From Roseimaritima ulvae (GTDB lineage: Bacteria > Planctomycetota > Planctomycetia > Pirellulales > Pirellulaceae), in the NCBI RefSeq assembly GCF_008065135.1, contig NZ_CP042914.1:62001-126000 (forward strand): 64,000 bases of DNA, read 5' to 3'. Below the pieces are notes generated by a model. That model ran no database searches. It was not told the origin of the DNA and worked only from the letters and a program-made list of their open reading frames with translations. The stretch's first letter is position 1. Each line of letters begins with the position of its first letter. Below, piece by piece: positions 26,854 to 36,509 of the stretch. The translations under genes and the position numbers were made by a program.

Positions 26854-28284
26854 ATGGCTGCGATGAATCGCTTGCACCACGACGATCGAAATCCGATTTT
26901 CGGTCGTCGTTTTTTTGGGCTCCTCGCTATCGCGCTGGCGCTGCTTGGGCTGTACTTTCTGGTGCGCCCGCCGAACCCCGATCCCTCAAGCGAAGCTGTC
27001 GCGGAGGTTGACGGTTCCCCGCCGACCGCCGTCTCCACTCCCTTGCCCCACGCTGCCCCCACAACCGATAGCGACGCAACCGAGAACTTATCGGCAAACG
27101 CCCAGTCGACGATTCGCTTGCCCACCGTGGCGGTGCCGGCCGGCGTCGAGGCGTTGGAACAAGAGACGCGCCGTGTTGCCCAGGATCTGCTGGAACAGTT
27201 TCCCCAGCAGCCTGCCGCGATGCACGTCGCGGCTGTCATGCATGCGCAATTGCGCGAGACCTCCGAAGCCCAGCGGTTGTGGCGGAAATGCGTCGAGCTA
27301 GCGCCGGATGATCCTCGTTATCGCGTCAATCTGGCCTCGGTAGCCATGGATCAGGGGGATTCCCAGACGGCGATAACAGCCCTGCAGGATCTGGTCGACA
27401 ACGGCAATGACTCCGAAGACGTGTTGTTGCATTACGGCATGGCGCTGAACAATGTCGGCAATAGCGAACAAGCCGAACAGGTGCTCGCCAAGGCCGTCAA
27501 ACGGTACCCACAATCAGGATCGCATTGGTCGGTGCTGGGACAGGCTCAGTTGAAAAATGGCGAGTTCCAGCAGGCCGCCGATTCGCTGCAACAAGCCCTC
27601 GACCTGGGAGTCCAATTGGCCGATGTGTATTTCCAGTTAGCCAACGCGCATAGCCGGTTGGGTAATACCGAACAAGCGAAGACATTCCGTGAAAAATTCC
27701 AACAACTTAAACAGGAGGCGCCGGTCGAGGCCCAGGAACGGTTTCATAAACTGTCGACCGCCGAAGCTCGCCGCACCGCGATCACGATCCTGCTGGAAGC
27801 GGCCACCGTCTGTCAAGCTCAGGAAGACATCGACCGCGCCGAGCTATACCTGCTGCGGTTGTTGTCGCTTGATCCCGCAAACCTGCTTGGCTGTCGAACG
27901 CTGGCGGATCTGTATCAACACACAGGGGCCCTCCGTGAAGAGCAAACGGTCCGCGAACACCTGCTGTTGGTCGAACCGTTCCGCTTCGAAAACCTGCTCA
28001 CCGCTGCCCAAGTGGCGGCGGAATTGAAACAATTGGATCGCGCGGAAGCGTTGCTAAAACAAGCCGTCGCGCAGCAGCCCACCTCCGCGATGCCCTATGC
28101 GGCCTTAGCGGAGTTTTATCTGCAGGTTCAAAAGACGTCCCAGGCAAAATTTTATGCGGAACAGGCGGTGCGTCGATCGCCTTCCCCCGAAGGCTATCGG
28201 TTTTTGGCAGAGACCTATCGCTTGCTAGGTGACTCGGAGGGCGAACGCCGAGCACTGGATGCCGCTAAGATGAACAACGACTAG
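26854..28284 (+). CDS. membrane-anchored TPR-repeat protein
   Basis: The product has 476 aa. One N-terminal TM (FFGLLAIALALLGLYFLV, about 20-38) is followed by a Pro/Ala-rich linker and about ten tetratricopeptide repeats from residue 90 (for example LWRKCVELAPDDPRYRVNLASVA and LGQAQLKNGEFQQAADSLQQAL). The TPR domain should face the periplasm or outside and act as a protein-binding scaffold. It is directly followed (24 bp) by a CRTAC1-type protein, and the same TPR/CRTAC1 pairing occurs again downstream, so the two probably form a complex. Confidence 0.87.
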   Translation: MAAMNRLHHDDRNPIFGRRFFGLLAIALALLGLYFLVRPPNPDPSSEAVAEVDGSPPTAVSTPLPHAAPTTDSDATENLSANAQSTIRLPTVAVPAGVEALEQETRRVAQDLLEQFPQQPAAMHVAAVMHAQLRETSEAQRLWRKCVELAPDDPRYRVNLASVAMDQGDSQTAITALQDLVDNGNDSEDVLLHYGMALNNVGNSEQAEQVLAKAVKRYPQSGSHWSVLGQAQLKNGEFQQAADSLQQALDLGVQLADVYFQLANAHSRLGNTEQAKTFREKFQQLKQEAPVEAQERFHKLSTAEARRTAITILLEAATVCQAQEDIDRAELYLLRLLSLDPANLLGCRTLADLYQHTGALREEQTVREHLLLVEPFRFENLLTAAQVAAELKQLDRAEALLKQAVAQQPTSAMPYAALAEFYLQVQKTSQAKFYAEQAVRRSPSPEGYRFLAETYRLLGDSEGERRALDAAKMNND

Positions 28285-28308
28285 CCCTCACGCTGCCGCC
28301 GGACTGTT

Positions 28309-30327
28309 ATGCCACCAACCGACTCACTCGCTCGCTTGCTACTTTGCATCATCGCCTCGGCATGCCTGACGGCTTGTTCCGATTCGACGGACGCCCCTCA
28401 GTCACTCGCGGCACCCGGCGTATCCGAAGGCTCACCGGGCAGCGACACCAACGGTCCCACCGACCCCGCGGCGGTTCTTCCCCGCACGCCCCCTGCCCCG
28501 GTCGCAACCGCCCCGGTTGCTACGGTCCCAGTCGTAACGGCTCCGGTTGCAACTGGTGAAACCGCCGTGGACGACGCGCCGACTGCCACTGCGGCGGAGC
28601 GTGCTCAGCAAACGCTTCCTCAAACCAGCATTCGCATCACGGATGTCACGGCCGCCAGCGGGATCGATTTTCGCCACACCGACGGCGCGTTTGGTCAGGC
28701 TTACATCGTCGAAGGCATGGCCAGCGGAATCGTGACCTTTGATTATGACCAGGATGGCTGGATCGACATCTACTTCCTCAACGGTGCACCTCTGGAGCAA
28801 GACGCCGTCGACCAAGACGCCGCGGAACAAAACACGGCGAGCGACCCCGCACAGGCTCCCAGCAACCGTTTATATCGGAACCTGGGCGACGGACAGTTTG
28901 CCGACGTCACGCAGTCGGCGGGCGTCGGCGACACTGGGTTCGCGCTCGGCGGCACTGCCGCGGATTACGACGGTGATGGGGACCTGGACCTGTATGTGAC
29001 CAATTTCGGTGCCAACGTCCTGTATCGCAACGACGGCAATGGACGGTTTACCGATGTCACGGCGGCGGCCGGCGTGGCCGGGATTCCCCTCGGCGCCTCA
29101 GGCCGCGATGGTCGCGTGGGAGCCGGATGCAGTTTTTTCGACATGGACAACGATGGTGATCTGGATCTGTATGTCGCCAAATACGTCAACTTCACCTACG
29201 ATAACTTTGTCCCGGTAGAGATTCGCGGACATCGTTTTCAAGCGGGCCCGCAGTACTATGATGCGATTCCGGACATCCTGTATGAAAACAAGGGCGATGG
29301 CAGCTTTGCCGATGTCACCACCGCCTCGGGCATCGGCGCGGTGTCGGGACCCGGCATGGCCACCCTGGCTTGGGACTATGACCAAGACGGTGACCAGGAT
29401 GTGTTTGTGTGCAATGACGGAGAACCGAACTACTTGTTTGTCAACGATGGAAGCGGCCATTTCAGTGAACAGGCTGTGCTGGCCGGATTGGCATACGACT
29501 TTAATGGCAAAGCCAACGCCAGCATGGGCGTCGACTTGGCCGACTACGATGGCGATGGGCTGCTGGATTTGTTCGTCACCGATTACCAAGCCGAAATGCC
29601 TGTGCTGTACCGAAATATCGGCAGCGGTCTGTTCGAAGACCGCACGACGTCGGCCAAAATCGACAACGCATTGTTTGCGCACGTCCACTGGGGTACGTCC
29701 TTCGTCGATTTTGATAACGATGGTGACAAAGACCTATTCATTGCCTGCGGTCATTTTGACCCCATCGAATTAATCGACGATCGCACGGCCAAGCGAGTTC
29801 GCAACTATCTGCTGATGAACCAGGGCGACGGTAGCTTCGTTGATGTTTCGCTGGCTGTTGGCGATGGACTGCAGGTGGTGGCCAGCAGCCGCGGGGCGGC
29901 CTTCGAGGATTTTGACAACGACGGAGACATCGACGTGGTGGTTACTAATTCCGCCGACGCGCCGACCCTGCTTCGCAATGATTCGGTGACCGATCATCAT
30001 TGGTTGGAAGTGAAACTGAAAACGGATACCAATAACCCTGATGCCGTGGGAGCCACAGTCACGGTATCCGCGGCAGGGAAAGTGCAGAAAGCCGTTATGC
30101 TTAGTGGTCGCGGTTACCAGAGCTATTTTGGGTCGCGGCTGCATTTTGGATTAGGTGCGGCGACGGCGATCGACTTTGTCGATGTGGTTTGGCCCGATGC
30201 CACCGAGGAACGTTTTGAAGTGGAAGGTGTCGATCAACTGATCGAACTCCGCAAAGGTTCTTCCACCGCCACCGCCACCCCGATTTCTATTTCGCCGCCT
30301 GCCGTGGAGAGCGGTGTCGATGACTAA
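28309..30327 (+). CDS. CRTAC1-family lipoprotein with FG-GAP repeats and ASPIC/UnbV domain
   Basis: The product has 672 aa. The lipobox LTAC (Cys23) is followed by a Pro/Thr/Val-rich linker. A beta-propeller with repeated Ca-binding loops covers about residues 105-560: DYDQDGWIDIYFLNG, DYDGDGDLDLYVTNFG, DMDNDGDLDLYVAKY, DFDNDGDKDLFIACG. The C-terminal ASPIC/UnbV domain (AVGATVTVSAAGKVQK, GYQSYFGSRLHFGLG, VDVVWPD) is complete. It is an extracytoplasmic adhesion or recognition protein of unknown ligand. It overlaps the next gene by eight bases. Confidence 0.9.
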   Translation: MPPTDSLARLLLCIIASACLTACSDSTDAPQSLAAPGVSEGSPGSDTNGPTDPAAVLPRTPPAPVATAPVATVPVVTAPVATGETAVDDAPTATAAERAQQTLPQTSIRITDVTAASGIDFRHTDGAFGQAYIVEGMASGIVTFDYDQDGWIDIYFLNGAPLEQDAVDQDAAEQNTASDPAQAPSNRLYRNLGDGQFADVTQSAGVGDTGFALGGTAADYDGDGDLDLYVTNFGANVLYRNDGNGRFTDVTAAAGVAGIPLGASGRDGRVGAGCSFFDMDNDGDLDLYVAKYVNFTYDNFVPVEIRGHRFQAGPQYYDAIPDILYENKGDGSFADVTTASGIGAVSGPGMATLAWDYDQDGDQDVFVCNDGEPNYLFVNDGSGHFSEQAVLAGLAYDFNGKANASMGVDLADYDGDGLLDLFVTDYQAEMPVLYRNIGSGLFEDRTTSAKIDNALFAHVHWGTSFVDFDNDGDKDLFIACGHFDPIELIDDRTAKRVRNYLLMNQGDGSFVDVSLAVGDGLQVVASSRGAAFEDFDNDGDIDVVVTNSADAPTLLRNDSVTDHHWLEVKLKTDTNNPDAVGATVTVSAAGKVQKAVMLSGRGYQSYFGSRLHFGLGAATAIDFVDVVWPDATEERFEVEGVDQLIELRKGSSTATATPISISPPAVESGVDD

Positions 30328-31759
30328 ACGGCGCGACTCACAATCCCGGCGAAGCAAGCCTGCTCCTTCCCCCGCCGCATCGGCGGAGGGCCAGCCGATT
30401 CGTTGGCATCTGGTGGGAACCTTGATCGCCGCGATCGCTGCGGCGGCAGCCCTGGTCGGGTACGGTCTTGGTTGGTGGCCCCCGCCGACGGACGTGCCTT
30501 CTGCCGAGCAGCTCGGCGACGGTGAGTCACTCGCCCTGCAGCCCGCTCGTCTACAAAACCTGCCGGTCGAGGCAGAGTTCGCAACGGTGGAGCAGTTGCG
30601 AAGCGAAGCCGATGAACTCAGCCGCAACCTCCGCGAGCGGTTTCCGGAATCGGCCAACGCCTTTTACATCGCGGCCCGGCAAGCCTCACAATTCAGACAG
30701 TACGAAGAGGCGGCCGGCTGGTGGCGGCGGGCGATCGAGTTGGCTCCTGAGTTGCCGGCCCCGCGAGCCGGTCTAGCCAACGTCCAGCTGGAGCAAGGCA
30801 ACGCCGTCGATGCGATCGAAATCCTGCAGACGGCTTTGGAAAAGGGAATCCGCTCGGCAGAGATCCAAGTGCTGTTGGTGCAAGCGCTGCAGGAAACCGG
30901 CGAGCTCGAAGAAGCCCTCAACGTCTGCAATTCCGCCCTTTCACGCTATCCGAACAATCAGACTTTGCTGCAGGAACGAGGACAGATCCACATGCAGCAA
31001 CAGCACTGGGAACTCGCCCGCAAAGATTTTGAACAGCTTCTGGAACGGACGCCTCAAGCCCGCTCCGTCCGCTCGTCGCTGGCAACCGTATTAGCCCGGT
31101 TGGGCGAAGATACATTGGCCGCCGAGCAACGCAAACGGTACGAGGCGTCAAAACCGGTGGACGCTTCGGACGATGAAGACTTTGATGAGATTTATCGAAC
31201 CGCCATGCAGCAGATTCTCGTCACCAGCTTGGTCGATGCGGCTCAGGAGTTCAGAAAACACGGTGACCAAGCGATGGCGGAACATTTGCTGGTGCGAGCC
31301 CTGGCGCTGCATCCGCTGCACGCCGCCGCTTGCAAGTCATTGGTTTCCATGTTTCGCGAACAAGGACGCGTGGCGGACGCCTACACGGTTCAAAAACGCT
31401 TGGTCAAAATACAGCCTACGTCGGATCAGCATATCAATTTGGCAGGCTTTGCCATCGCTCTGCAAAAGCTGGGCGAAGCGGAAGCCGCTCTGAGCGCGGC
31501 GATTGAATCCGACCCTAACTCGCCCATCCCACACCGCACCCTGGCCCTGCTATATCTGCAAGCGGATCATCTGCGGGATGCCAAGAGTCATGCGGAGCAA
31601 GCCTGTCGGCTCGGCGGATCCTCGCAAGACTATCAACTATTGGCGCGAATCTGTTTGAGAATGAACGATGAAGCTGGATACCAAACGGCCCTGCAGAATG
31701 CCGAAGACGCTCGGGAAAACGAAACCGCCCGGGGAAACGAAACGGCTCGACAACGCTGA
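30320..31759 (+). CDS. second membrane-anchored TPR-repeat protein
   Basis: The product has 479 aa from ATG 30320; a GTG at 30314 is the alternative. A basic N-terminus (MTKRRDSQSRRSK) precedes one TM (about 31-51, LVGTLIAAIAAAAALVGYGL). TPR units follow from about residue 110, similar in spacing to the TPR protein two genes upstream (WWRRAIELAPELPAPRAGLA and related). It overlaps the upstream CRTAC1 gene and is itself overlapped by 92 bases by the next CRTAC1 gene, so translation of the three is probably coupled. The paralogous pair suggests tandem duplication of a TPR-CRTAC1 module. Confidence 0.85.
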   Translation: MTKRRDSQSRRSKPAPSPAASAEGQPIRWHLVGTLIAAIAAAAALVGYGLGWWPPPTDVPSAEQLGDGESLALQPARLQNLPVEAEFATVEQLRSEADELSRNLRERFPESANAFYIAARQASQFRQYEEAAGWWRRAIELAPELPAPRAGLANVQLEQGNAVDAIEILQTALEKGIRSAEIQVLLVQALQETGELEEALNVCNSALSRYPNNQTLLQERGQIHMQQQHWELARKDFEQLLERTPQARSVRSSLATVLARLGEDTLAAEQRKRYEASKPVDASDDEDFDEIYRTAMQQILVTSLVDAAQEFRKHGDQAMAEHLLVRALALHPLHAAACKSLVSMFREQGRVADAYTVQKRLVKIQPTSDQHINLAGFAIALQKLGEAEAALSAAIESDPNSPIPHRTLALLYLQADHLRDAKSHAEQACRLGGSSQDYQLLARICLRMNDEAGYQTALQNAEDARENETARGNETARQR

Positions 31760-33557
31760 TCGGCATGGTCTGAGCCGACACGCGGTCACAGCGCTCGGAA
31801 TGATCATGAGCCTAGCGGTGTGGGGATGCGGTAAAACCGCCGGGCCCGCAGCGTCGCGGGATCCTGCGAATTCGGTCAATGAAACAGGGCCCGACCCTGC
31901 CTCGCCTCCAACCTCCCCCGCGGAAGCCGCCGTCAGCGTCGCCACTGCGGATGCGATTCGGTTCGTCGACGCCCTGCCCGGCAGCGGTATCCGCTTCCAA
32001 CACAGCGATGGCGGGGGTGATCGGCAGTACATCACGCAAACCGTGGTGGCGGGCCTCGCGTTGTTCGACTACGACCAGGACGGCTGGATCGATATCTATC
32101 TTTTAAACGGCTCGTCGGTGCCGGGCAATATCGTCGAACCGGCTCCGACCAATAAACTCTATCGCAACAACGGCGACTGGACGTTCAGCGATGTTACCGA
32201 TGCGGCCGGCGTAGCCGACACGGGGTATGCCCTGGGCGTGGCCGCCGCGGACTATGACCAAGACGGCGACCAGGATTTGTACGTCAATAATTTCGGCGCC
32301 AATGTGCTGTATCGCAATAACGGTGACGGCACCTTCACGGATGTTACGGACCTGGCGGGCGTGCAGTGCGAGCAAGTGGGAGCCGGTGTGGCCTGGGCCG
32401 ACATCGATGCGGACGGAGATCTAGATCTGTACGTCGGGAACTATGTCGATTTTACGTATGACAATTACCGTGGACGAAAGTCGGGACCATACGAATACGC
32501 CGCCGCGCCGCAGGATTATAACCCGGAATCGGATCGACTGTTTCGTAATAACTCCGACGGCACGTTTACCGACATCAGCCAAGCCAGTGGACTGACGGAT
32601 ATCAAGATGCCTTCGATGGGCGTGATCGCCGTCGACTACGACAACGACCGTGATACGGATGTTGTGGTCTGCTGTGACAACGCGCCAAATCGCTTGCTCC
32701 GCAACGACGGTTCAGGCGGTTTTGAAGACGTGGGCGTGCTGGCCGGGTTCGCGCATGATTTACAGGGCAACAACAACGGCTCCATGGGCGTCGACGCCGG
32801 CGACTACGACAATGACGGCTTGTTGGATCTATACGTGACGAACTATCAAGGCGAACTGTCGGTCTTATACAAAAACGCGGGCCAGGGGTTCTTTACCGAT
32901 GTGTCGCGATTCTCTCAGGTTTCCACAAGTTCCATGCCGCACGTGAAATGGGGCACCGGCTTCACCGACTTTGATCTGGATGGGCATCGCGACCAGTTCA
33001 TCGCCTGCGGGCACTTCATCAAACATATTCAGCAGTTGGACGATCGCACCGATGTCCGCGTGCCCAACTTTGTAATGAAGAATCTGGGCAATGGGAAATT
33101 TGCAGACGTGACGGACACCGCGGGCGAAGTCATGCGCGAGGCCTTGGCCACCAAAGGAGCCGCGTTTGATGATTTGGACAACGATGGTGATATCGACGTC
33201 GTGTTGTTAAACGCCAACGAGCGGCCGTCGCTATTGCAAAATGTGACGGCCACCGAAAACCGTGCCTTGCAACTGCGACTGGTGGGCATCCAAACGAATC
33301 GTGACGGCGTGGGAGCCCGGGTGACGGTGGTTGCCGGCGACCGACGACAGGTAGCCGAGGTCCACAGCGGTCGCGGCTATCAATCACATTTCGGCATGAC
33401 CTTGCATTTTGGTTATCCCTCCGACACGCCCGTCGACCGCGTCGAAGTCGATTGGATCGGCGGCGGCAAAGACGTGTATCAGTTGCCCGAAGGCAACACG
33501 AGCTTCCTGCTGTACGAAGGCGGCACTGCTGGCTTAGCCGTCTGGGGACACGAGTAA
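31668..33557 (+). CDS. second CRTAC1-family protein (FG-GAP, ASPIC/UnbV)
   Basis: The product has up to 629 aa. A hydrophobic segment ends in the lipobox-like LAVWGC (Cys54). The long basic n-region (40 residues) is unusual; the start overlaps the TPR gene by 92 bases. It is kept at 31668 because the next in-frame ATG (31800) would leave too short a signal. FG-GAP loops DYDQDGWIDIYLLNG, DYDQDGDQDLYVNNFG, DIDADGDLDLYVGNYV and DYDNDGLLDLYVTNYQ are present. A C-terminal ASPIC/UnbV domain (GVGARVTVVAGDRRQ, GYQSHFGMTLHFG, VEVDWIGGG) completes it. It is a paralogue of the upstream CRTAC1 protein. Confidence 0.88.
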   Translation: MKLDTKRPCRMPKTLGKTKPPGETKRLDNADRHGLSRHAVTALGMIMSLAVWGCGKTAGPAASRDPANSVNETGPDPASPPTSPAEAAVSVATADAIRFVDALPGSGIRFQHSDGGGDRQYITQTVVAGLALFDYDQDGWIDIYLLNGSSVPGNIVEPAPTNKLYRNNGDWTFSDVTDAAGVADTGYALGVAAADYDQDGDQDLYVNNFGANVLYRNNGDGTFTDVTDLAGVQCEQVGAGVAWADIDADGDLDLYVGNYVDFTYDNYRGRKSGPYEYAAAPQDYNPESDRLFRNNSDGTFTDISQASGLTDIKMPSMGVIAVDYDNDRDTDVVVCCDNAPNRLLRNDGSGGFEDVGVLAGFAHDLQGNNNGSMGVDAGDYDNDGLLDLYVTNYQGELSVLYKNAGQGFFTDVSRFSQVSTSSMPHVKWGTGFTDFDLDGHRDQFIACGHFIKHIQQLDDRTDVRVPNFVMKNLGNGKFADVTDTAGEVMREALATKGAAFDDLDNDGDIDVVLLNANERPSLLQNVTATENRALQLRLVGIQTNRDGVGARVTVVAGDRRQVAEVHSGRGYQSHFGMTLHFGYPSDTPVDRVEVDWIGGGKDVYQLPEGNTSFLLYEGGTAGLAVWGHE

Positions 33558-33565
33558 ATTCCGGT

Positions 33566-33640
33566 CCCCCCTCCCCAAAAATGGTCGCGCCGGAGGTTTC
33601 CATCTCAATAGGTGTGACCGCGACCGTTTTTGGGGAGGGG
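33566..33640. terminator. bidirectional hairpin between convergent genes
   Basis: CCCCCTCCCCAAAAATGGTCGCG (left arm starting 33566) pairs with CGCGACCGTTTTTGGGGAGGGG (33619-33640) around a 29-base loop; A and T tracts lie inside the stem. It sits between the convergent CRTAC1 gene and the minus-strand operon end. Confidence 0.65.
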
Positions 33641-33661
33641 CAACCGGTTTTCGGACAGAGC

Positions 33662-34807
33662 CTAACTGTGATTGCTCAGGTCATTTGGTGTCAGCGACTC
33701 ATCTTCTTCGGCAACGGTCAAATACAGGCCTCGCATCAGCACAAACAGGTTGTGATAGGCAAACTCGCTGCCCGGCTTGGCCGCCGCGAACTCCACGCCA
33801 TTGCGATTCATGAAACACAGCAAGCTGACGACATGCTTGCCATCCACCTTGGGGTCGTAGCCGCTCTGGCCTCGGAATGGTCGAATGTCGCCGGTCTTTT
33901 CCAATTGCAGGATTTCGCGATCCAAGTCCTGTAAGAATCGGTCCCCTGCGTAGAAATGGGTATAGCGGTTGCGTTGCTTGACCCACTGCGCAACTTTGGC
34001 CGAACCATGGTACTGCTTGGTCAGTTGCATCAACGCGGCTTCCAAACGCTGGATGCTTTCGACGGAGGTTTCCCCGTTCGCCTCGGACTCTTGGACCACG
34101 GCCGCTCGAGCTTGTTCGACGGCGGTGCGCGAGTCTCGAAAGTCTTCCCATCTGAGGATATAGGGCCACGAGCTGATCGTTCCATCGACCGTTTGACTGG
34201 CGCTAAATTTGAGCGGTCCCTGCTTTAGCGTCAGTTGGCTCAACCATTCATGATCCAATTCCAGTTGTTCGAGCGCCTCGGTGCTGAAGCGTGAAGATTC
34301 ATGGTCAAACTGGTACGGCAGGGACGAAGCGGCCAGCCGAGCCAGCATGAAATTCAGGGCGCTGCCATTGCGGATATTGGGGCCGCTCAACTCTGGATGG
34401 TTTTTAAACCTGTCCCAGACGCGACTGTTCTGCCACTTCTGATCGTTTAGGTACTTCAGCCTTGCGATTTGACGAATATGGTCAAGCTCCATCTTCTTTT
34501 TTTCGGCGAGCGTTTTGCGTTCCCAATAAATCCGTAGCTCTTTTTTCCAGTTGTCCAGTTCCTTGCTATAAGCGGAGGCATGCAGATTGCGTGCTTCAGC
34601 AAAGTCGACCGCCGCATCGCTTTGAGCCCGGATCAAATCGGCTTGCGCATAGATTCTTGATGTGACCGCGTATACAGGATCGTAGGCACTCCACTGCAGC
34701 CGCGTCGGGTAACGATAGACGGGGTCCACCACAACCACTTCCTGGCCTCTGCTTATCGAGCTGATAAGCAATCCCAACAGGCAGGCCGGTATTGCCGTTT
34801 TCCACAT
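33662..34807 (-). CDS. secreted helical protein of unknown function
   Basis: The product has 381 aa. A signal peptide (MWKTAIPACLLGLLISSISRG) is followed by YRYPTRLQWSAYDPVYAVTSRIYAQADLIRAQSDAAVDFAEARNLHAS in overlapping segments, which with the long charged stretch that follows predicts alpha-helix and coiled coil to about residue 125. I recognise no catalytic motif. The same N-terminal pattern (AQADLIRA and AEARNLHA blocks) occurs in other planctomycete secreted proteins as far as I recall. It is the last gene of the ECF/kinase/FHA operon, 27 bp after the FHA-protease-like gene, so it may be an output or sensor partner. Confidence 0.6.
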   Translation of the reverse strand: MWKTAIPACLLGLLISSISRGQEVVVVDPVYRYPTRLQWSAYDPVYAVTSRIYAQADLIRAQSDAAVDFAEARNLHASAYSKELDNWKKELRIYWERKTLAEKKKMELDHIRQIARLKYLNDQKWQNSRVWDRFKNHPELSGPNIRNGSALNFMLARLAASSLPYQFDHESSRFSTEALEQLELDHEWLSQLTLKQGPLKFSASQTVDGTISSWPYILRWEDFRDSRTAVEQARAAVVQESEANGETSVESIQRLEAALMQLTKQYHGSAKVAQWVKQRNRYTHFYAGDRFLQDLDREILQLEKTGDIRPFRGQSGYDPKVDGKHVVSLLCFMNRNGVEFAAAKPGSEFAYHNLFVLMRGLYLTVAEEDESLTPNDLSNHS

Positions 34808-34834
34808 GACTCTTACTCTCTGACGTTTTAGGTA

Positions 34835-36469
34835 TTAGGTTTTGGGTTTTGGTTGCTGAGGGAGACATTCCCGCAAACGTTGAAACAGGGCGGCATCGTA
34901 TAACGATTCACCATCGGGTTGTGGATTGGGCCCCTGTGGGCTGGGACGTGAATAGATGGCCACGACTTGTCCCTGGCTGTTCAACACCGGACTGCCAAGG
35001 AAGGCCAGCTGGTGTTGTTCTGCGGATCCCTTCGCTACCAGCCTCGGGTGTGAGTCGGCTGACGCCTTGACCAGCTGTGCGACACGGCTGGACACCGTCG
35101 ATGGTTCCAGCGGTTCTCCGCGGTCAAAGTAGGGGTCTTCCCGATCGAAAGCACATCCCGTGACTTGCAGTTTTTGATTGGGACGCAAGGAGCTGTCCGA
35201 TGAGGAGCCTGACAACCAATGGGGCAACGGTTGGTCGACGCGGAGGATGGCAACGTCGTAGGCGATCTTTCGGTCAATGGCTTCCAAGGCTTTGACCCGT
35301 GCGGCGATCAGGCGGTCCTTGACTTCCTCGAATGTTTCAGGCTCAGGCGGTTGCGACTCTAATTGGTCAAACAGCGCATCGTGTTCCCGCTGGGCTTGTC
35401 GTGCCTGTTGGTAGAGCTTTTGGAAGTCGGGATGGATCACCGTTGACTGAATCGCGATGTCCTGTGCGGCGGCGGGGGAATACAAAAAGGCTTGCGGGAA
35501 GCCGTTCTGTTGCAAATGTTGCATGGCCTGGATCACGGATGCCGAGGTGGCGATGTGTTCGGCGTCGATGGCAAAGCCGCTGCCGACGCGAAAAGCGGTC
35601 TCTTGCTGTGAGTCCGAACACAGGATCAAATACAGCGACGCGGCTTGTTGGTCTTCGGGCGATAGAGCGACGCTGGCCGGCTGGGTGTGCGGTTCCTCGC
35701 GGACGCTATCCGGGGAACTCGACTCGCCCGCCGCTGCATGGACCACCGTTGCCGGCCGCGGCCGCGGATCCAGTTCCGGATCGGCGGCGAGCGGCGTTGC
35801 CGATGGCGGTGTTGGAGCATCACCGCGAACACGGAATCCCCACCAGCCAATCAAGCCGACCAGCAAGACGGTGGACACCGTGGCGACCGCGGCCAACGGA
35901 GCTTGGACACGCCGCCTCGGTGCCCGTGGGGTGGTTGCCACGCGAATCGGGGCCGCGGGCGGGGCGCCTTGAAACTCACGCAGCCAATCCGAGACTTGGT
36001 AGGCGGTGGAGCCCAAGAAGACCTTGTCGCTCGGTTGCACGGGGGCCCGGGAGATCTTGTTTTCGACTTTGCCGATCGACGTGCCGTTTGTGGAACCCAG
36101 ATCTTCCAGAACCATGTTGTCGCCGTCGAGCAACAGCCGCGCGTGATGTGTGGACACATTCGTATCACTTAGACGGATCGTATTGTCGGTTCCACGACCG
36201 AGCGTGATGATCTGGGCGGTGGTTGGCAGGCTTGGGGGCCACGGCATGCGTTGGGTTTGTCCCAGCGTAATCCGGTCCGTCGGTTGGATGGTCTGTGAAC
36301 CATGGAGTCGTTGTCCGTTGACGAATGTGCCGTTTGTGGAGCCCAGATCGGTCAACGTCAGACCCTCGGCGTTGCTGGTCAGCCGGCAATGCTGTCCGGA
36401 TACCGTGTTGTTTTTGACAACCAGGTCACAGGATGCATCTGATCCGATCGTCCACGACTGTTCAGGCAT
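34835..36469 (-). CDS. FHA-FHA-TM protein with degenerate trypsin-like domain
   Basis: The product has 544 aa from ATG 36469; a TTG at 36580 would extend it into the preceding gene by 71 bases and has no ribosome site. FHA domain 1 (WTIGSDASCDLVV, SGQHCRL, LGSTNGTFVNG) and FHA domain 2 (TLGRGTDNTIRLS, STHHARL, LGSTNGTSIG) are complete. A TM segment lies at about 196-215. The outer part is an HtrA/trypsin-like fold (VGSGFAIDAEHIATSASVI, YDVAILRVD). The histidine position reads Ser and the GNSGG serine motif reads AFLGS, so only the Asp remains and it should be catalytically inactive. Inferred role: phospho-dependent signalling across the membrane under the kinase encoded upstream. Confidence 0.82.
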   Translation of the reverse strand: MPEQSWTIGSDASCDLVVKNNTVSGQHCRLTSNAEGLTLTDLGSTNGTFVNGQRLHGSQTIQPTDRITLGQTQRMPWPPSLPTTAQIITLGRGTDNTIRLSDTNVSTHHARLLLDGDNMVLEDLGSTNGTSIGKVENKISRAPVQPSDKVFLGSTAYQVSDWLREFQGAPPAAPIRVATTPRAPRRRVQAPLAAVATVSTVLLVGLIGWWGFRVRGDAPTPPSATPLAADPELDPRPRPATVVHAAAGESSSPDSVREEPHTQPASVALSPEDQQAASLYLILCSDSQQETAFRVGSGFAIDAEHIATSASVIQAMQHLQQNGFPQAFLYSPAAAQDIAIQSTVIHPDFQKLYQQARQAQREHDALFDQLESQPPEPETFEEVKDRLIAARVKALEAIDRKIAYDVAILRVDQPLPHWLSGSSSDSSLRPNQKLQVTGCAFDREDPYFDRGEPLEPSTVSSRVAQLVKASADSHPRLVAKGSAEQHQLAFLGSPVLNSQGQVVAIYSRPSPQGPNPQPDGESLYDAALFQRLRECLPQQPKPKT

Positions 36470-36509
36470 AGCGGGTCTTTGTGCAATAGTGGGTGTGCGG
36501 CGAATTGGA

